Shown here one piece after another: positions 57,959 through 64,000 of a stretch of 64,000 bases of DNA. The first letter of the stretch is position 1; each line of letters starts with the position of its first letter. Source of the DNA: Platynereis dumerilii (taxonomy: Eukaryota; Annelida; Polychaeta; Phyllodocida; Nereididae); contig JAPTHN010000001.1 in NCBI GenBank assembly GCA_026936325.1, forward strand, positions 6,770,560 to 6,834,559. The letters are read 5' to 3'. The position numbers and the translations under genes were made by a program. The notes beneath the pieces were generated by a model. It was not told where the DNA came from. It searched no databases and was given only the letters and a program-made list of their open reading frames with translations.

Positions 57959-58739
57959 TTTGTCTATCTGTCTATCTATCTGATCTATTTTATGTAATCA
58001 ATCTAATAACTTCAGCATTTCTGTTTATATCACACTGTCACAATGGTTTCACTGCTGAAAAGAAACGTTTCCATAACAGTAATTTTAGGTGGTACCCTCG
58101 CCATGACAATATTTGAAAATGGTGTTACCCTCGAGAAGCTTCTGTACGTGGTTACCCTCACCCCTACGATATATTTCAAGGGCAAAATCTGGTAATTTTG
58201 TGACTAATCACATGTAGAAGGGATGTCCTGGGGTTAGTTTAACATCTAAACTACACGCTTGACAAAAATAAGCTTTGGCTTTGATGAAATAAGCTCAGAA
58301 TGATGAAAAATCACTTTGAATCGAGATCTGTAATGGCTGCCCTGATGGCGAGGGTACCCCCCTCGTTAGTGCACAGTGTAAATTGTCAATTTATATTAGG
58401 ATGGTCATTTTTCTTTGGTATAGAGGCCTACATTTCTTTTGTTGCTCATTTGTTTATTGCAGTTGGTAATTGGTAAATTCAGTCTTTAGGCTTACCTTTG
58501 TCTGAATTCCAGTGTGACAGAACTTCCTGGTATGCCATGTTTAGCATATCATAGTAAATCGCAGACATACAACCAGCGCTGGTCAATAACAGACATTCTG
58601 GAGAACAGGACATCCTTCCAAGACCACTTGTTAATTATTTTCAAAGAGATGTTCAGTATTTTACACCTGTCAAAATAAAATGAAATATATGTATATGTAA
58701 TGCTGTAATAACTAATTGGTCAATTACTGCTAATTTACA

Positions 58740-58878
58740 TGTATATATTGCAATTGCTGAGATGGATGAGTTTGGCATTATGTTCTATGTCTTTTCCCAT
58801 GATCTGGGCTTATCAGGACAGCCAAGCTGGGGATTGAACTCAGGTTCAAAGCTTAACATGCCACAGACTGAGCTGGAT
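58740..58878 (-). mobile_element. tRNA-derived SINE family 3
   Basis: On the minus strand: CCAGCTCAGTCTGTGG (A box) and GAGTTCAATCCCCAGC (B box), about 30 nt apart. A short body follows. Single copy in this window. Confidence 0.7.
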
Positions 58879-59465
58879 CCCCAGGGTTATAGGCCTACTG
58901 GCTCAAAACCAATTATTTGAATTCAAAGTAAGGCTTCTTCAGCAAATTCATTCGCTGGATACTACTTTCCATTTCAAAGAAAATTATTTTCGTCTAAATT
59001 TAGAAATAACTGTTGTTTTAAGACCACAGGAGGCTTATGCATATGTTTATGAATATAAACGTCAGCACCAGGCTACTCACCGGTAAACTTGGTCAGCAGG
59101 AGGATTCGTCATTTCTGCTGCTGGCTGCTCTGAGTGATAAAGCTGATATGAAGAATTTGAGGCTCTCTTGTGATGGCCAAATAACTATTTGGGTCGAATT
59201 ATAACCTGTTGTTTATAGAAACTAAGCAGGTGAATTGATTGTTTGGCCAAATCAAATGTTTTGTCTGCGTATGATGTGCTGCCTGTTAATTAACGGTTGA
59301 AGTAACTGTTAAATGACAGGTAGCAGTAAATTTATTTTGGAGTCAACTTCGCGACAGACAAAGTACTGTAAATTCCCAGACAAAGTCTGTATAAAAAAAT
59401 ACTTCTAAAATAACAATATATTTACGGTTCTTTTTTCGACAAAAACACGCTCATTTCTTACAGTG

Positions 59466-60552
59466 TAGGTTGTGAGCTGTGGGCCAGAAACGCATTAATT
59501 TATATTTTCTCATTTTTTCTCAATATTTCAAAAATAATTAATAAATACCAATGTTGCACACATATTCAACTGAAAAGTGACTCTTTTAGGTCCATAGTAT
59601 GTCGAAATTTCAACTGTGCGTACATGCAACTTGCATTTGGCATTTGTCAACACAACAGAACACAAAAAATTGAATATTTGGATAGTACATAAGATTCTTC
59701 CACAAGATGTTAAGGAGTACAAGTACGTGATTGAGTGTCTGTATCCTCTGTTATGTGTACATCAATTTTACTTATGTCGTTACGTGCAACAACAGTTTGT
59801 CCCACAACATAGCCCGATTTCTCCCCATATTACAGGTCATACCCTCCCATTTCAGGGCTCATTTATGTCTATCACACCGGATGAAGGTTAATCTTTATGT
59901 TGCAACTTAACAAAAATGCAGCACTTGTTGTCGTCTAACACCAGCCAACCTTAGAGGTGAGGATGGGTCACACAATGAAAATACATATATTTACAGGCAG
60001 ATGAGATAATTTGTAATTTGTTTATCACATTTCGTCATATTTTTGTGCTGTCTTTGATGACAGCCACCTATTCTAGAAATGGGACAGAATATAGTCAATA
60101 TTTTGATGTACACTTTGCAATATGTTTTAAATATAATTCCAGGTTCGCAAATATCTCTGTCTGTCTATCTGTCTAGCTGTCTGCATCTCACAGACAAGAT
60201 AATACATAGCCTAGATGGCACTCACTATATTTTAGCCAAATAGAATGTCCTAATTCTTGTTGGTTTATCAGCTACTGTAATAATTCAGTATTTTATGTAT
60301 GCGTGAAGTCTTTCATGCCCATTGTATGAGCACCCTGTGTCACAAGTAGTGCACTTCACTTCATCACTGTTGGTTTTTGCTTGTTATGAGAACAGCAGAA
60401 TTTGAACAATATCCACACAAGGCAAGCAAGAACACCATTATGCTATAAAGTCATACCACATAATTCCATAATTTTAAGTAAATTGTGTACATATATATAT
60501 AGCCTATATACGTATATATAAGATTGTAAAATATTTGTCTTCTTCATTTCAG
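59466..60552. other. Upstream region of the host gene
   Basis: No coding frame with a recognisable domain. TATATATAGCC/TATACGTATATATA runs lie near 60490-60520. A splice acceptor ends it at 60552 (TTCTTCATTTCAG), so an untranslated first exon probably lies further upstream, perhaps in this interval. Confidence 0.5.
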
Positions 60553-60611
60553 ATTAAAACCGTGTAAAGATTCCTGACGTAAAACGTTCTGTACTCAGCT
60601 GATAATAAAAC
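60553..60611 (+). other. 5' UTR part of the host gene's first coding exon
   Basis: Lies between a good acceptor (pyrimidine tract plus CAG at 60550-60552) and ATG 60612. Confidence 0.5.
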
Positions 60612-63610
60612 ATGTTTGGGACCAGGCAACTCCACAGACAATTTGATCCGTCTGTTAATTTAGTCTACCAAGCCCAGGAACATTTGCGCTTCCTTAAAGA
60701 TGTCAATGCCAACTCCAGAGCCTTCAGCCGACCCCATGTCATCGCAAACGCAATCCGCAGATACGAGACCTGCTGGCTCCCTCTGGTCTCCATCAACAAG
60801 AATGAAAATCTTCTGCCTCCTTTGGACGTGCACTGGGTATGGCATGTCCACATGCTCAGTCCACAGAAGTATTATGAGGACATGAAAAAGGTAACCACTA
60901 AGTAATCAATATGGTGACAGTACCATAAATATAGCTAGATTCTGGCACCAGATATTGAAACAGAGCATCATGCAATCACCTAAGATAACGTACGATGTGT
61001 GATGAAGTAATTTACAAAACTGCACAAAAATTCAAAGGCCTAAACTTGCTTTGCCAGTGATATGACAAATGACAAAGAAAATCTGACACGTTTGTCTCTT
61101 CATCCAGGAACATCATAATCTATTAAAATGATAAACATTAATAACAACGTTTTTTTTTTTTTTTTTTACACTACTTTCACGGGTCTTACACATAATACAC
61201 ACGCAGATAATGTGGTAGTTGTTGCACATTGTTATGTCATTGATAAACTACATGCTTAATTCAAATGTACATACATAATTTACTAATTTTTTCAGATAAT
61301 AGGATGCCTGGTCAGCCACACATTCTTCACTCAAGATGGAGAGACAGTGCCAGCAGAAATGACAAAAATTCTTTGGGAAACAAGCTTTCCAGAGGAGCCT
61401 TATGATATCAGTTTTGATGACATTTCAAACAGTTTCACGTACGAACCAAAGCAAATTGAGTACGACATCCAGGGAGCATCCTCTCGCCAACTGGAGTTCT
61501 ACTACAACGTTTGTTTACCCCATTACCAAAATACGCCCTTTCTGAAGACTGCTGAGGATCGGTACAAGAAATTCATGTATTTGAAGCAGCTTAACAATGA
61601 TGCATATTTGGTTCCGATGTACGATATTGATATGATTTGGCATACCCATCAACTGTCACCACCCCAGTATTTTCAAGATTGCATAACCTATCTTGGCTTC
61701 GTTTTGAATCACGATGACACCACAACCGACCGCAGTCCTGGATCATACTTGAACGAGTCGTATGAAAACACAAGAAAACTCTGGCAACAGACTTTCCAAG
61801 AACATTACGGCATTCCAGGTGTGGCCTACAGAGGTCCAGATCCCAGCAGAAAATTAATGCGAGTGGATTCAGGTGACATCAAGAAATATATTGCCAAAGA
61901 AGCCAGAGCAAGACTCGACCGATTCTCATACCACAGTCGCAAAAAGACGAAGAAAGTCCGAGGTTCCTTAAAATTGTTCTATCACAATGGGTAAGTTTAA
62001 ACAGTTTGTAGTAATATCTATGGAAGTTTATAAAACCTTGTTCAAAAGTTTAATATGTGCTTTTACCATTTTAATAAATGTACTGTATGATTTTGTGTAC
62101 AAATTAAATCATAGTTACATAATACGAAACTAACTTTTACAAGATGGAGACTAATTACATACGAACATCATATATTTTCATGTTCCAGTAACGCCAATAA
62201 ATGTGAAAACATTAAACTTCAAACAATGAAAGAGGACCCTTTTGAATGGACCAGCGACCAACCCAGTGGACTGTCAGTTCTGCAGGTATCACCTGGCATG
62301 AATTTGCAATTCAAAGTGAGGTTAAGGAGCTTCAAAGCGGTCCTCTCTTCTTTGGTCAATGGCACAAAGGTCTTCCAATCAACACTTGATGTGACTGACC
62401 AGTTGAGAAAAGCAGTCGACAGAGGACAAAGAATGGCATTTATCGAACAGACCAATGTCAAAGCAGGAACTATAAAGATGAGATTCTCAATCTGGGACCC
62501 ACAAATCACCGATATAGCCGAGTGAGTGACTATTAAATCTTTGACTGCTAGCAACTTGTAATTATGTCAAAATAAACACAAAGGAAATGAGAATTTTAAA
62601 TAAATTCTTACAATAAGCCAATACGCAATGAGTAGTATAACACTGGATGCATAAAGTAGTATTATACTAAATCTTAGCAGAATTTCAATGTTGGAAAGTA
62701 AAATGATCATAGTCAACAGTACTATAGTATACATTGTCATTTGGTAATACACCCTCAATTGTATCTTCACCCATATCTCTAATAAATTGTTCATTTATCA
62801 AACAACTTTTTAACTTGACTCTTTTTGGTATTTTGAGTTAAAATTGTGAATTGATTGTGGCATATCCTCATATTGAACAAATAAAACCTATCTTGCAGAT
62901 TCACCTTGCAAGAGAGCTTATTCACAAGAGTGGTCATCATTCCTGAACAAGCACAGGCATTGTTGGGGCCTGTCTTTCTGCCAAGGTTACTCGAAGTTGA
63001 AAATGAGTGTCTTTTAGCAGATCATCGGTAAAAATATGCTATCATTGAAATATATCTTAATTGTCAGACACTGTATAAGGGTTGTTTTTCAATCGGGGTA
63101 CACTCTGGAAAGTCACACGATATCCAAAATACCAAAAATACCACGCATATATGTGGAAAAAACGTCACACAGAAAGATTAAACATACTGAGATGGACCTA
63201 CAGCAGCGAAAAAATTATTCAAATCAGTTGATAACTGCCCAAAAAAAAATTATTTGTGTCATTTTGACCAAAGTTGACTGTCTCATTTGCAAATTAGCAA
63301 ATATCGCTTCAGATTTTTCAGATTTTTCAGTCCTAACAGTAAGTTTTAACCAATGTGAAATTGCGTTCAACTTGGTTCCAAGAGTTCAACATTAGAATTA
63401 CATGCAACAACTATGATTAGTCTCTTCAGAATCCTGCATTGAACACATGAAGGTCACCCAGCTGTTACTGAAGCGTAACTGAAGTGATGAAGGTCAATTC
63501 CGTCATATATTATCCTCTCCAAAATAGGGTCAGCAAAACAGCAATAACATTAAATTAAGAGGATTTTTATTTTATAGAAAAACTCCTTCAATAGATAAGA
63601 CAAAGTTTTG
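60612..63610 (+). CDS. Glycine-rich domain-containing protein-like (DUF1399), 5' part
   Basis: Host gene; the 3' end is outside the window. Coding exons are 60612-60890, 61296-61990, 62189-62521, 62899-63027 and probably 63578-63610. All have AG/GT borders (donors GTAACC, GTAAGT, GTGAGT, GTAAAA, GTAAGT) and frames that join in phases 0, 2, 2, 2, giving about 489 residues. ATG 60612 is the first in frame. Two DUF1399 units are visible: W-V-W-H-V-H-M-L-S-P at residues 75-84 and DMIWHTHQLSP at 205-215, each preceded by a D and followed by a Y-F/Y-x-D stretch. Residues 250-320 are basic (RKKTKKVRG). The next part (about 320-440) is a beta-rich region that may be the C2-like segment of plant GRDPs. 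Plant members affect development and stress responses; the animal role is unknown. No signal peptide or membrane segment. Confidence 0.88.
63578..63610 (+). CDS. Candidate 33 nt micro-exon of the DUF1399 gene
   Basis: Preceded by TTTTTATTTTATAG and followed by GTAAGT. Its length is a multiple of three and it keeps phase 2, adding KTPSIDKTKF after ADHR. Splice signals only; no homology support. Confidence 0.55.
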
Positions 63611-64000
63611 GTAAGTGTTCCACTTCAGCTGTACGAACTGCACAATGCTCGTAGCGGAAAACACCAAAACAGCTTCGTCAAATAAACTGTCCTCTCCGTC
63701 CTCTCCGAAAATATCTATTTTCCTTGACACGCACAAAAGTTCTTGGCCAAAATTAAGCAAGTAAGATGATTTTTCATTGTCAGACATACATCTATTCACT
63801 CAGCACAAGCCCATGCAACTGGGTGTTCTATACATCCAGTAATAGAGGGATGAGCAGAATATTGACTTAGGTCAAATTATCAAAAAGTCAAATAAAAAAA
63901 AATTCAGAATACTTGTAGCCCTAAAATTTTCAGAATAGCAACATAAAAAAGTCAATTTGGCCAGAAAAAAAGACCTTTTTTTTTTATCCCCTTGAGACAA
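63611..64000. other. Intron of the DUF1399 gene
   Basis: No further exon with a fitting phase. An AG at 63937 leads to an immediate stop in the required frame. AT-rich to the window end. Confidence 0.5.

Larger units (their letters stand above)
55540..58378 (+). mobile_element. 2.84 kb non-autonomous transposon with CACTGTG ends and 5 bp duplication (Transib/ProtoRAG-like)
   Basis: Left end CACTGTGCACTAACGAG, with its inverse at the right end. The inverted repeat continues through GGGGTACCCTCGCCATCAGG and GCCATTACA, about 50 bp and nearly perfect. The flanks are TAAAT at 55535-55539 and at 58379-58383; no other duplication length fits. A heptamer CAC-N-RTG end plus a 5 bp duplication is the signature of Transib and the RAG-related ProtoRAG elements; the heptamer is the complement-symmetric form of the V(D)J heptamer CACAGTG. 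Inside, GGCGAGGGTACC motifs form a left array and a mirrored right set. No transposase frame. The AT-rich target is unlike the GC preference reported for Transib, so the class is a strong suspicion rather than proven. Confidence 0.75.
53485..59465 (-). mobile_element. CACTG-ended DNA transposon, copy B (inverted, invaded)
   Basis: The two ends are the inverted halves of the 3759-4843 element: CACTGCAAAAAATTCCCG at 53485 and, read inward from 59465, CACTGTAAGAAATGAGCGTG. Shared blocks reach at least 53838 and 59185. TA on both flanks fits a 2 bp duplication. The 5.3 kb between holds SINEs at 55145 and 58740 and the 2.84 kb CACTGTG element. It may instead be two separate remnants. No transposase remains. 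Confidence 0.55.

Noticed and set aside
60660-60853. Minus-strand frames across the first DUF1399 exon
   Set aside because: Antisense shadows of a supported exon.

Overview
The window is eukaryotic, AT-rich and almost entirely made of mobile and repetitive DNA. It holds one host protein gene, which starts at 60.6 kb and runs off the right edge. Split exons with GT/AG borders, tRNA-derived SINEs, a CR1/Jockey-group LINE, a Harbinger transposon, a tyrosine-recombinase retroelement of the DIRS/Ngaro group and many MITEs together suggest a marine invertebrate. A non-vertebrate deuterostome (echinoderm, hemichordate or lancelet) is my guess; nothing here fixes the species.

Layout. 0-6.1 kb: copies of a dispersed repeat family (A) with a tRNA-like core; one hosts a small CACTG-ended transposon. 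6.1-14.8 kb: a large GC-rich Harbinger transposon with two convergent genes, a DDE transposase (+) and a MADF/polyQ DNA-binding protein (-). Between or inside those genes lie a compound TCTA microsatellite and a second 1.9 kb inverted-repeat element. The Harbinger sits inside a third copy of family A, whose two halves flank it. 15-20 kb: MITEs, short repeats and a palindromic 87-91 bp minisatellite. 20.2-30.7 kb: a satellite array (unit about 160-187 bp) broken by a 5'-truncated LINE with an open reverse transcriptase frame, followed by a recent tandem duplication whose second copy keeps only about 45 bp of the LINE. 33.6-39.5 kb: a three-level transposon nest inside a 26 bp minisatellite. 39.7-42.2 kb: three inverted-repeat elements. 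46.3-50.6 kb: a Ngaro/DIRS-type element. 50.8-52.4 kb: a hAT end, a pyrimidine tract and a Harbinger-type MITE. 53.5-59.5 kb: a larger inverted copy of the CACTG element, itself invaded by a 2.84 kb element with CACTGTG termini and a 5 bp target duplication, the hallmarks of the Transib/ProtoRAG group.

Host gene. From 60.6 kb at least four, probably five, coding exons encode the N-terminal about 490 residues of a DUF1399 protein (glycine-rich domain-containing protein-like, GRDP-like) with two W-H-x-H-x-L-S-P motifs. Its 3' part lies beyond the window.

The most unusual signals are the Transib/ProtoRAG-like non-autonomous element with mirrored GGCGAGGGTACC arrays, the satellite/LINE duplication with its microhomology deletion scar, the nested insertions whose empty sites can be read from the surrounding repeats, and the nested element that falls exactly at the junction between two coding blocks of the Harbinger MADF gene.
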